Assembly: GCF_003813905.1 (NCBI RefSeq) | Contig: NZ_RPFJ01000051.1 | Coordinates: forward strand, 1-34,689 | Length of the DNA stretch: 34,689 bases | Direction: 5' to 3' | Source of the DNA: Aureibaculum marinum | GTDB lineage: Bacteria; Bacteroidota; Bacteroidia; Flavobacteriales; Flavobacteriaceae | Shown: positions 14,603 through 22,838 of the stretch, piece by piece | Numbering within the stretch: position 1 is the first letter of the stretch | How the letters are laid out: each line of letters begins with the position of its first letter | Translations under genes and position numbers: made by a program | The notes under the pieces: generated by a model | Told to the model about the DNA's origin: nothing | Database searches by the model: none | Seen by the model: only the letters and a program-made list of their open reading frames with translations

Positions 14603-15873
14603 TGCAAGAACAATTAGAAAAATATTTTGATCGTTTATGGCCAATCAATCGGAGTTTAACTGGAGATGGAAATAGAGAAACTCTTGATATCCTTTCTGAA
14701 ATAATACCTCTAACTATTCATGAAGTACCTTCAGGTACACAATGTTTTGATTGGATTGTACCACCAGAATGGAATGCTAAAGAGGCATGGATTAAAGATG
14801 AGCATGGTAATACCATTGTAGACTTTGCAGTAAATAATTTACATTTATTAGGGTATTCTGTACCTTTTGAAGGTGAATTAACGTTTAATGAGCTTAAAGA
14901 GCATCTCTATACATTACCTAAACAACCTGATTTAATTCCTTATTTAACTTCGTATTATAGTAGAAGATGGGGATTTTGTATGTCACACAATCAATTCCAA
15001 AAATTAGATAAAAACGGAATATATACTGTAAAAATAGACAGTAGTTTGGATGAAAAGGGGGCAATGACCTATGGAGATTTGGTTTTAAAAGGAAAATCTG
15101 ATAAAGAAATTTTGCTTACCACTTATATTTGTCATCCCTCTATGGCAAATAATGAATTGTCTGGACCACTAGTTACTGCTTTTATATACAATCAGCTAAA
15201 AGACAAAGAAAATTATTATACCTATCGTTTTGTATTTGCACCAGAAACCATTGGAAGTATTTATTACCTATCTCAATATGGTGAATATTTTAAGCAAAAC
15301 TTAGAAGCTGGTTTTGTAGTTACCTGTGTTGGCGACGATGGTCAATTTACTTATAAAAAGAGTAGAAGAGGAAATAGTTTACCTGATAGAGCTGTATATA
15401 CTATTTTAAAACAAACGGAATCTGAATTTAAAGTTATTGATTTTGCTCCAAGAGGTTCTGATGAAAGACAATATTGTTCTCCAGGTTTTAATCTGCCGGT
15501 TGTTTTGTTATTAAGAACTACTTATGGGCAATATGCAGAGTATCATACTTCTGGAGATAATAAAGATTTCATTAGCTTTGCAGCAATGGAAAAGACCATT
15601 TTAAAGTATGTAGAAATACTTACCCTTATTGAAAAAAATAAAAAATATATAAATCAATTTCCATATTGTGAACCTCAATTAGGTAAAAGAGGACTTTATC
15701 CAACTTTGTCAGAAAAAGAAAAAGCAATTGAGATAGACGCTATGATGTGGATGCTTAATTATTCTGATGGAGATCATGACTTGCTAGATATCATAGAAAA
15801 ATGTAACATAGATTATAAGACGATGATGAATGTAGCCGATAAACTATTATTAAAAGGCATACTAAAAAATTAG
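14602..15873 (+). CDS. DUF4910/DUF2172 aminopeptidase-like polysaccharide biosynthesis protein
   Basis: 423 residues, cytosolic with no signal peptide. It belongs to a family with an M28-like zinc peptidase fold, an inserted DUF2172 domain and a C-terminal winged helix, recurrent in polysaccharide and flagellin-glycan clusters but of unknown reaction. Visible features are LWPINRSLTGDGNRETL at the N-terminus, TYICHPSMANNELSGP with a metal-ligand His178, FAPETIGS with Glu215, RGSDERQYCSPG with Asp287, and EYHTSGDN with His315. These are the ligand and base positions expected in M28 enzymes, so an active hydrolase or an amide-forming/cleaving enzyme is plausible. The end (YSDGDHDLLDIIEKCNIDY) is the winged helix. 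It is translated with the AAC(3)-type gene and precedes the next gene by 3 bases. Confidence 0.85.
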   Translation: MQEQLEKYFDRLWPINRSLTGDGNRETLDILSEIIPLTIHEVPSGTQCFDWIVPPEWNAKEAWIKDEHGNTIVDFAVNNLHLLGYSVPFEGELTFNELKEHLYTLPKQPDLIPYLTSYYSRRWGFCMSHNQFQKLDKNGIYTVKIDSSLDEKGAMTYGDLVLKGKSDKEILLTTYICHPSMANNELSGPLVTAFIYNQLKDKENYYTYRFVFAPETIGSIYYLSQYGEYFKQNLEAGFVVTCVGDDGQFTYKKSRRGNSLPDRAVYTILKQTESEFKVIDFAPRGSDERQYCSPGFNLPVVLLLRTTYGQYAEYHTSGDNKDFISFAAMEKTILKYVEILTLIEKNKKYINQFPYCEPQLGKRGLYPTLSEKEKAIEIDAMMWMLNYSDGDHDLLDIIEKCNIDYKTMMNVADKLLLKGILKN

Positions 15874-15876
15874 AAA

Positions 15877-17478
15877 ATGAAATTAAAAGACAAAATAAAA
15901 ATAAATGTATTCCCTTCTGTAGTAAGTTTTTTACACGCTTTAGGTTTTAGTTGGGAAAAGTTGGGACGCTTTTCCTTTTTTAGTAAAAGTGTCTTATTAG
16001 CTCAAGCAAAATTACTAGGTAAGTTTGAGGTTGACCCTGTTGCTAAACCACAAAAAATTTATGTTTTATTAATGCTATCTCAAAGCACATTTCATTTGTA
16101 TATTGAAGTACTTTTAGCATTAGGTTTGAAAAAGAAAGGACATCAAGTAACTTTTATTATTGATGACAATACTTTACCTATACAAGAGTTTAAAAGACGT
16201 GGAAGTGAGCATAAATGGGATAATCAAACAGAAACTGCTTTTGCTTATGCTTCCAAGTTTTTGGATGACTCTGGATTGAATTATTTCACTATCTCTGAAT
16301 TTATCAAAGATGCTCCAAGTGAGTTAGAGTATAAAGATAAATACGCTCCTGTATTAGAAGCAAGTCTATTAAAACATTATAAAGTAGGTAGTTTGTCTAA
16401 AAATCTACCTGATATTGAAAATAGAACGAAATTATTTAAAAAGGCCATTGGAATAACTGATTATATAGGAGAAAAATTAGTTAAGCTTAAAGTTGATAAG
16501 GTAATAATGAATCATGGTATCTATTCTACTTGGGGTCCACCATATCAAGTGCTAGATGCACATAATATTCCAATTTTAGTACATAGTAGAGCTAAGAAAA
16601 AATATGCACAGGTTTTTAATTGGAATAAAACGGGTGATTCATGGGATGTAATCGATGAATGGAATAGGGTTAAAGATATAGAACTAACAGAAGCTCAATT
16701 GAAAGAAATCACTGATTATATTGGTACGCGTATAATGCATAAAGACGATGTCACAGTTTATAATTTTGGAAATAAAACTAGTAAAGAAGAAACTATAAAA
16801 AGTTTAGGTATAGATACTGATAAACCTGTTTATTCTTTATTTACCAATGTGTTGTGGGATGCTGCTAGTGCTCATCGTGAAATTTCTTTTAAAAACCCTA
16901 TAGAATGGGTTATTGAAACGGTAAAATGGTTCAATCAGCATCCAGAGAAACAACTGATTGTAAAAATTCATCCCGCAGAAGTAATTGCAGGTACCAATAT
17001 GCCGTTTTATGATATTATACACAATGCAGTTACTCCAAATGATAATGTAAAAATTATAAAACCAGATGCCAAAGTAAATAGCTGGAGTATTTATGAGATT
17101 ACAGATTTAGGATTGGTACATACTACCACCGCAGGAATGGAATTGCCATTGGTGTACAAGCCATGTGTTGTTGTTTCTCAAACACATTATCGGGGCAAAC
17201 GATTTACTATTGATGTAAACTCAATTGAAGAATATTTTGAAGTGTTGGATAATTTTGATGTAAATGATTATGATTTAGAAAAAAACAGAATGGAAGCTTT
17301 AAAATATGCCTACTTACTTTTTATTCGTTATCAAACCCCTTTTGAAATGTTCTTTGAAAGAACACCTTCAGATTTTAGAGGATTTAGATTTGATAATATT
17401 AATGATTTTATAAAGTATAAAAATTTTAATAGTATCATTACTAATATTGAGAATCATCAACCAATATTTAGTAAATAA
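15877..17478 (+). CDS. Capsule-synthesis (KpsC/KpsS-like) GT-B glycosyltransferase candidate
   Basis: 533 residues. The N-terminal half has a GT-B-like start (IYVLLMLSQSTFHLYIEVLLALGLKKKGHQVTFI) and NHGIYSTWGP. The C-terminal half carries the stronger signal: LFTNVLWDA, a KIHPAE motif, then the run THTT-like VHTTTAGMELPLVYKPCVVV and HYRGKRFTID. This resembles the His-Pro and T-x-x-x-E-x-x-x-x-x-KP pattern of Capsule_synth proteins, which include transferases for Kdo and related sugar acids. Its place directly after the nonulosonic acid genes makes it a candidate transferase of that sugar, which is inference. It could also be a glycerophosphotransferase-like enzyme. The stop overlaps the next start by one base. 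Confidence 0.6.
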   Translation: MKLKDKIKINVFPSVVSFLHALGFSWEKLGRFSFFSKSVLLAQAKLLGKFEVDPVAKPQKIYVLLMLSQSTFHLYIEVLLALGLKKKGHQVTFIIDDNTLPIQEFKRRGSEHKWDNQTETAFAYASKFLDDSGLNYFTISEFIKDAPSELEYKDKYAPVLEASLLKHYKVGSLSKNLPDIENRTKLFKKAIGITDYIGEKLVKLKVDKVIMNHGIYSTWGPPYQVLDAHNIPILVHSRAKKKYAQVFNWNKTGDSWDVIDEWNRVKDIELTEAQLKEITDYIGTRIMHKDDVTVYNFGNKTSKEETIKSLGIDTDKPVYSLFTNVLWDAASAHREISFKNPIEWVIETVKWFNQHPEKQLIVKIHPAEVIAGTNMPFYDIIHNAVTPNDNVKIIKPDAKVNSWSIYEITDLGLVHTTTAGMELPLVYKPCVVVSQTHYRGKRFTIDVNSIEEYFEVLDNFDVNDYDLEKNRMEALKYAYLLFIRYQTPFEMFFERTPSDFRGFRFDNINDFIKYKNFNSIITNIENHQPIFSK

Positions 17479-18554
17479 TGAAAAAGAAAATATTATTAAC
17501 TGGTTATATTGGCTACAAAAATTTCGGTGACGATTTATTATTCGAAATAGCAATTAATAGAATAAAACAAATTTCGAATGTAGAAGTTAGTGTTGTCATT
17601 ACTAATTCATCAGTAGACTGTGAGTATTTGTATCAATATTATCCAGATCTGATATTGATTAAACTAAATAACACAATACCTGCATTTTTTTATACAAAGT
17701 TTGATAAAGTTTATTATATAGGAGGAGGCATATTATTTGATTACAGCAAAAAAGTTAATACATCTAAATTTATAAAAAAATATATATCTAATATATTTCG
17801 TTTTAAAATTCCAAGATTATTGGGAACACAATTTGGAGGAATAGGTATAGGTATTGGACCTTACTTTAATAGTCGTAGTTTAATTCTTCATAAGCAAATT
17901 TTAAGCTCTTTTCAAATTTTGGGAGTCAGAGATAATAAGTCTTTTGAATATGCGAAAGAAATGAATATTAAAAACCTTTACTTATCTAATGATTTAAGTA
18001 TAGGTTATGAAAAATTACCTGAAGATGATTTAATTGATTTGTCAAATGAAATTATAATTTGCCCAAGATCATATCATCACAAACCTGAATATGAAAAACA
18101 TTTAAATGAATTAATAAAATTTGCAGAATTTTTAGAGGAGAATGCATTTAAAACACATTGGGTTTTCTTACAAGAAGATAAGGAAGATTTAATGAAAAAA
18201 ATTACAAGTAGTTTTAAAACCACTGTTTGGAATCCCTCTAAAATGAGTATTTTAAGTTTTATTTCAATTTTTAATAATGCAGAAGTTGTTTTTTCTAGTA
18301 GAATGCATAGTCTGTTTATAGCAGGTTTAGTTAACACTCCTTTTGTGGCGATAGAGTTACATCCCAAATTAAAATATGCAAGTGAATTGTTTTATAAAAA
18401 TCCAATTGTTATTAGTCCTTTAGAGGATATTGAGGTATATAAAAATGCTTTTAAAAATATTAAAATAAAGAAATTTAACAAAAGCAATTTGGAAAACGAA
18501 AAAGAAATATTAAATAACCTTGATTTAAAGTTTTTTGAGTGGATTAATAATTAG
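17478..18554 (+). CDS. Polysaccharide pyruvyltransferase family protein
   Basis: 358 residues, cytosolic. The N-terminal motif LLTGYIGYKNFGDDLLFE is the G-x-x-N-x-GD-x-x of the family (PF04230-like), followed by KVYYIGGGILFD and GGIGIGIGPY. Near the end is SSRMHSLFIAGLVNTPFVAI, the conserved R-x-H-x-x-x-x-x-A-x-x-x-x-P segment. Family members transfer pyruvate from phosphoenolpyruvate to a sugar as a ketal; some act in other glycan steps. It would decorate the repeat unit with a negative charge. From here to about 28 kb the coding DNA looks more AT-rich than upstream, with many AAA/ATA codons. Confidence 0.85.
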   Translation: MKKKILLTGYIGYKNFGDDLLFEIAINRIKQISNVEVSVVITNSSVDCEYLYQYYPDLILIKLNNTIPAFFYTKFDKVYYIGGGILFDYSKKVNTSKFIKKYISNIFRFKIPRLLGTQFGGIGIGIGPYFNSRSLILHKQILSSFQILGVRDNKSFEYAKEMNIKNLYLSNDLSIGYEKLPEDDLIDLSNEIIICPRSYHHKPEYEKHLNELIKFAEFLEENAFKTHWVFLQEDKEDLMKKITSSFKTTVWNPSKMSILSFISIFNNAEVVFSSRMHSLFIAGLVNTPFVAIELHPKLKYASELFYKNPIVISPLEDIEVYKNAFKNIKIKKFNKSNLENEKEILNNLDLKFFEWINN

Positions 18555-18568
18555 TTCGCAAAATATAA

Positions 18569-20050
18569 ATGAAAATTCTATTAAAACTTTTTTCTTTAAA
18601 ATTGATAGCTTCATTGTTAGGCTTGGCATATTCTATACTTCAAGTTAAATATTTTGGAGCTTCACGTACCATTGAAATTTATTTTGCGGCTCAAAGTTTG
18701 GTTTATTTGGTAACCTCGTTGACACAAAGTGGGCAATTGGCAGAAATATTTTTACCTGAATACCATAAACTCAATACTATAAAAAATGGGTTAGGGTATA
18801 AGGGCTTAAATGTTGTTATTAATAGAATGGTCATTTTTGGTTCTGTAGTAATGCTATTGGTATTTATTTTTGCTCCTTTTTTAGTGAATTTAATGGTTCC
18901 AGGATTTTCTACTGAAGATAAAGAACTGGCAGCATTAATTTTTAGAGTGTTGTTGCCAATTTTATACTTGGCTTTAATAAATTCTTTTTATATAACAGTA
19001 TTAAATGCAGAACAGCGTTTTGGTAGAGCAGAATTATTAGGCTTAACAAACACTATTGTTAATATATTAGTATTAGTTGTTTTGTATCCTTTTATCCAAT
19101 TGTGGGCATTGGTAGTGTCTATGCTGTCAGGTAAAATAATAGAATTTATTTTTTACGTATGGCAGTTGTATAAAAATGGATATAGATTTCAATTGATATG
19201 GTCTATCCCTGAATTTAATCATATTTCATTTTTTAAAAGCATGCAAAGTACGTTTTTGTATGTAGGAGCTACACAACTCTATAATATTGTATTAACTGCA
19301 AGTATTTCGTTTTTACCAGAAGGAGTATATGCGATTTTTAAATATGTACAAAATTTAGCGAATAAAGTAAGGGGACTATTTATTCAGCCTTTTATGACCA
19401 TTTTCTTTACAAAGTATTCTTTATTGCTTCAAAAAGCAAAATCTGTTGCCAAAGAGTTTAATAAAAACATGTTGAGTATTGTAAACGTAAATGTAATTAC
19501 GATTATAGGAACTATTTTATTAGGTGATGTAATTATCGATATCATTTGGGGAGGTAAAAAGTTTGACGAAACAGATGTACTTCTGGCGTATGCTTTTCTA
19601 TTGTTTAATATTATTGCAGTTCTTATTAGTAGTATCGGAGGCATTTACCGCAAAATGGCAGTGTCGCATGGTTTTGCTAAAAAATTGTATTTGTATTGGG
19701 TGTTAGCTCAATTGGCTTCTGCTGGGTTCTCTTATTTTTTAATTAGGTATTTTAAAATAAATGGTTTGTATTTTATCATACCTATTAATACTTTTTTAAT
19801 GAGTAGTGTTGGTTATATCGTTTATAAAACTACAAAAGACAATTTAAGTTTTCAGGTGTTTTCGAAAAATAACATTTTAGGAGTCATTTTAATTGGACTA
19901 GCAATTGTGATAAAAAACCAGTTAATAATTTGGGTTAAACTAGATAATTATATACTTTACATTGTATTAGGTACCCTTTCATTAATACTCTTATCTTTGT
20001 ATCCTATTACTAAAACGTATAAAATAGTAAGTGAAAAAACTATTAATTAA
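18569..20050 (+). CDS. MurJ/MviN-like oligosaccharide-lipid flippase
   Basis: 493 residues, an integral inner-membrane protein with about 12-14 hydrophobic segments over its whole length. The pattern ([20 protein letters not shown] at the start; [49 protein letters not shown] in the middle) is that of the MOP superfamily, closer to MurJ/MviN (arginine-rich loop, N-A-E-x-x-F-G) than to Wzx. It most likely flips the undecaprenyl-linked repeat unit. No other flippase is in the window. The next gene starts within its last 20 bases. Confidence 0.85.
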   Translation: MKILLKLFSLKLIASLLGLAYSILQVKYFGASRTIEIYFAAQSLVYLVTSLTQSGQLAEIFLPEYHKLNTIKNGLGYKGLNVVINRMVIFGSVVMLLVFIFAPFLVNLMVPGFSTEDKELAALIFRVLLPILYLALINSFYITVLNAEQRFGRAELLGLTNTIVNILVLVVLYPFIQLWALVVSMLSGKIIEFIFYVWQLYKNGYRFQLIWSIPEFNHISFFKSMQSTFLYVGATQLYNIVLTASISFLPEGVYAIFKYVQNLANKVRGLFIQPFMTIFFTKYSLLLQKAKSVAKEFNKNMLSIVNVNVITIIGTILLGDVIIDIIWGGKKFDETDVLLAYAFLLFNIIAVLISSIGGIYRKMAVSHGFAKKLYLYWVLAQLASAGFSYFLIRYFKINGLYFIIPINTFLMSSVGYIVYKTTKDNLSFQVFSKNNILGVILIGLAIVIKNQLIIWVKLDNYILYIVLGTLSLILLSLYPITKTYKIVSEKTIN

Positions 20051-20585
20051 TATATATACAGCTTTATTAGCCTTTAAAGACTATCTTATTAGAGATTGGT
20101 TGATGTATATCCCTTTTCATTGGATAAGGAGACTGATTATAAAAACGCAACTTAAAAAAGTAGGTCAACACACTAATTTTTTAATGGGTGTTGAATTTAG
20201 AAGTCCTAAAAATATTGTCATTGGTGACAATTCAGTAGTAAATAAAAAAGTGCTATTAGATGGTAGAGGAGGGCATTTAGTGATTGGTAATAATGTAGAT
20301 ATTGCACAAGAAACCAATATTTGGACTTTAGAGCATGATGTACATGATAATCAGCATAAAGCTATTGGTGCAGATGTAACGATTGAAGATTACGTTTGGA
20401 TAGCCTCAAGAGTAACCATATTACCAGGAGTGACTATTGGTAAAGGAGCAGTGGTAGCGTCTAACTCTGTAGTTACTAAAGATGTACCATCCATGGCAAT
20501 AGTAGGTGGTGTTCCTGCCAAAGTTATTGGTAAAAGAGAAAGTAAATTACAATATAATTTGAATTATAAACCTTGGTTTAAGTAA
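20031..20585 (+). CDS. WcaF-type left-handed beta-helix O-acetyltransferase
   Basis: 184 residues from a GTG start at 20031 that overlaps the flippase gene by 20 bases. It contains hexapeptide repeats ([LIV]-G-x-x-x): [37 protein letters not shown] with the catalytic His, [37 protein letters not shown], ending with [12 protein letters not shown]. This is the colanic-acid acetyltransferase WcaF / maltose-acetyltransferase layout. It would O-acetylate a sugar of the repeat unit using acetyl-CoA. The first ~35 residues (hydrophobic and basic) may sit on the membrane. Confidence 0.9.
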   Translation: MKKLLINIYTALLAFKDYLIRDWLMYIPFHWIRRLIIKTQLKKVGQHTNFLMGVEFRSPKNIVIGDNSVVNKKVLLDGRGGHLVIGNNVDIAQETNIWTLEHDVHDNQHKAIGADVTIEDYVWIASRVTILPGVTIGKGAVVASNSVVTKDVPSMAIVGGVPAKVIGKRESKLQYNLNYKPWFK

Positions 20586-20589
20586 GGGT

Positions 20590-21618
20590 ATGAAGAAAAT
20601 AATAGGAATATATCCATGGTCTGAAACTTTAGCTAATGAAGGAGACAAACATCAGCTATTGTTTAAAAAGGCATTGGAGGATAAAGGTTACCAAGTAAAA
20701 AAGATAAATCTAAAATTACTCTTTCCATTAACCCATGCATTAAAAAAAGATATAAAAGTTTTAGTATTAGATTGGGTGCATTCATTTTATATTTCACAAA
20801 ATTTATTGAAAACATTAGTAAAATCTACACTAGGAATTTTGGAATTAATGTTTCTAAATAAGCGTGATACTAAAATAATATGGAATATACACAATTTACA
20901 TCGGCATGATGAAAAATTTAAAATAATAGAAAAATTTTGTTTTAGACAATTAGCTAAAAAGGTTGACTATTTAAGAGTTTTTGATGAAAGTCATAAATTT
21001 AAAGTTGCTGAATATTTACAAGTACCTTTAACCAAAATTATATCAATTCAACAAGGTCCATATTTATATAATAAAAATATAGAAGTCAATATAAATGATA
21101 GATATAAAATACCTGTTGATAAAAAGATATTACTAATATTTGGTAGTATAAGGACAGGAAAAGGAATTGATCAGTTTTTAAAATCATTTATAGCTTGTAA
21201 TTCTGATAATATTTATTTACTGTTAGCAGGTAAGGCCAATGAAAAAAAATTAGAAAAAGAGATTGAAAATTTAGTAAGTGGGGTAAAGAATATTAAATTT
21301 GATAATAAGTTTATACCAGATGAAGAAGTTATGGCGTATTTCACCGGATGTGATTATGTGGTTTTGCCTTACATAAATACTTTAAATTCAGGAGTTTTAT
21401 TGTTAGCTAGGACTTATAATGTTAAAGTATTAGCTAATATGAATTTCATAAATCATGCTAGAGCCTCTGATAAAATTGGCGATTTATTAAATAGAGCTGA
21501 ATTACAGAAATTTTTAGACGAAATAAGTTTTGAAGATGCTAAATCTTTTTCTGGTCAACCTAAACAATATAATTGGAGTACTATTGTAGAAAAATTTGAA
21601 AAGTTAATAAATGAGTAA
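20590..21618 (+). CDS. Glycosyltransferase, GT4-like
   Basis: 342 residues, cytosolic GT-B protein. The N-terminal domain has IIGIYPWSETLANEGDKHQLL and WNIHNLHRHDEKF; the C-terminal donor domain has ILLIFGSIRTGKGIDQFLKSF, LLLAGKANEKKLEKEI and YVVLPYINTLNSGVLLLART, where GT4 enzymes have the E-x-x-x-x-x-x-x-E region; the first Glu is not obvious here. The sugar and linkage cannot be read from sequence. It is separated by 4 bases from the acetyltransferase and overlaps the next transferase gene by 8 bases. Confidence 0.78.
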   Translation: MKKIIGIYPWSETLANEGDKHQLLFKKALEDKGYQVKKINLKLLFPLTHALKKDIKVLVLDWVHSFYISQNLLKTLVKSTLGILELMFLNKRDTKIIWNIHNLHRHDEKFKIIEKFCFRQLAKKVDYLRVFDESHKFKVAEYLQVPLTKIISIQQGPYLYNKNIEVNINDRYKIPVDKKILLIFGSIRTGKGIDQFLKSFIACNSDNIYLLLAGKANEKKLEKEIENLVSGVKNIKFDNKFIPDEEVMAYFTGCDYVVLPYINTLNSGVLLLARTYNVKVLANMNFINHARASDKIGDLLNRAELQKFLDEISFEDAKSFSGQPKQYNWSTIVEKFEKLINE

Positions 21619-22837
21619 GAAAATATTAATTATTTCGAGAGCGTATCCACCTGCTGGCGGAGGAGGTGTTCAACGTATTGTAAAGTTTAGTATATATCTT
21701 CAGGAAATGGGTTGGGATGTAACAGTATGTTCTATTAAAGGTGAAAATTATAGTTGGATTGATGAAGCAAGATTAAAAGAAATAAGTGATATCAAAACAA
21801 TAAGGTTAAAAGAAAAACCTTACAAAGGTACTTTATTAAATAAAGTAATTAATAAGTTTAGATTTTATGATTATTACTATAAGTGGGCAAAAGATGTAAT
21901 AAAACATTTTAAGAATAAAAAAGAATTCGACTATGACTATGTTTTAACTAGTGGTCCGCCACATTCAGTACATAAAATAGGATTAGAATTAAAAAAGAAA
22001 TTTAATTTTTTTTTAGTTACGGATTTTAGAGACCCTTTTACATTAGGTGCATTTTATCATCCTATAACACCATTACATAAATTTTATCAGAAAAAATTTG
22101 AACAAATAATTTATGATAAATCAGACTTAATAATTACTAATACAAATGTAAATAAAAAGGAAGTGCTGCGGTATTTTTCAATAAAAGACGACGGAAAGTT
22201 AAAAACCATTTACAATGGTTATGATTCTAAAGATTTACAATTACACGGAGTTAAACCTAATTTTGATAAAGAGAAGATTAATTTATTGTATTTAGGTGGA
22301 TTACGTGGAGATAGAGTTGACGGCTATTTTTATAAAACTATTAAAAAAGCTATTGAAATTAATCCTCTTTTATTTCAAAAAGTTAAGGTTAATTTGGTGG
22401 GAGATTTATCAAGAAAAGGAAATATGATTGAAGAGTTAAACCTTGTTCAGTTATTTAATTTTTATGACGCTCTACCTTACAATAGAGTGGGTGATTATTT
22501 GTTAGAATCTGATGGTTGTATAACTTGGCAAAGCCCAGACAAAGGTTATAATGGAACTATTGCAGGAAAGGTTTTTGATTATTTTGGGATGGAAAAGCCA
22601 ATTTTTTCATTAGGGCAACCTGAGGGAGAATTAAATGACTTAATTAATAATTTTGAAATAGGTATTCATTCGGATGTAAATAATATTGAAACTGCAGCAA
22701 TGGATTTTATTAGGTTTGTAAACAATATTGATAAGTATAGTCTATCTTACAGAAAAATGGAAAAATCTAAGTTCAATTTCTTTAATAGAAAACAACAGGC
22801 CTTACAGTTAAACAATTATCTTCTAAATATTAATTAA
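21611..22837 (+). CDS. Glycosyltransferase, GT4-like
   Basis: 408 residues. The start IISRAYPPAGGGGVQRIVKF is the glycine-rich acceptor-side motif common in GT4 family members of capsule clusters, followed by YVLTSGPPHSVHKIGLELKKK, VTDFRDPFTLG and LIITNTNVNKKEV. The C-terminal part carries INLLYLGGLRGDR, VKVNLVGDLSRKGNMIEE and YNGTIAGKVFDYFGMEKPIFSLG, where the G-K-x-F-D-Y motif binds the nucleotide sugar. Acceptor and donor are unknown. One base separates it from the amidotransferase gene. Confidence 0.85.
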   Translation: MSKKILIISRAYPPAGGGGVQRIVKFSIYLQEMGWDVTVCSIKGENYSWIDEARLKEISDIKTIRLKEKPYKGTLLNKVINKFRFYDYYYKWAKDVIKHFKNKKEFDYDYVLTSGPPHSVHKIGLELKKKFNFFLVTDFRDPFTLGAFYHPITPLHKFYQKKFEQIIYDKSDLIITNTNVNKKEVLRYFSIKDDGKLKTIYNGYDSKDLQLHGVKPNFDKEKINLLYLGGLRGDRVDGYFYKTIKKAIEINPLLFQKVKVNLVGDLSRKGNMIEELNLVQLFNFYDALPYNRVGDYLLESDGCITWQSPDKGYNGTIAGKVFDYFGMEKPIFSLGQPEGELNDLINNFEIGIHSDVNNIETAAMDFIRFVNNIDKYSLSYRKMEKSKFNFFNRKQQALQLNNYLLNIN

Positions 22838-22838
22838 A

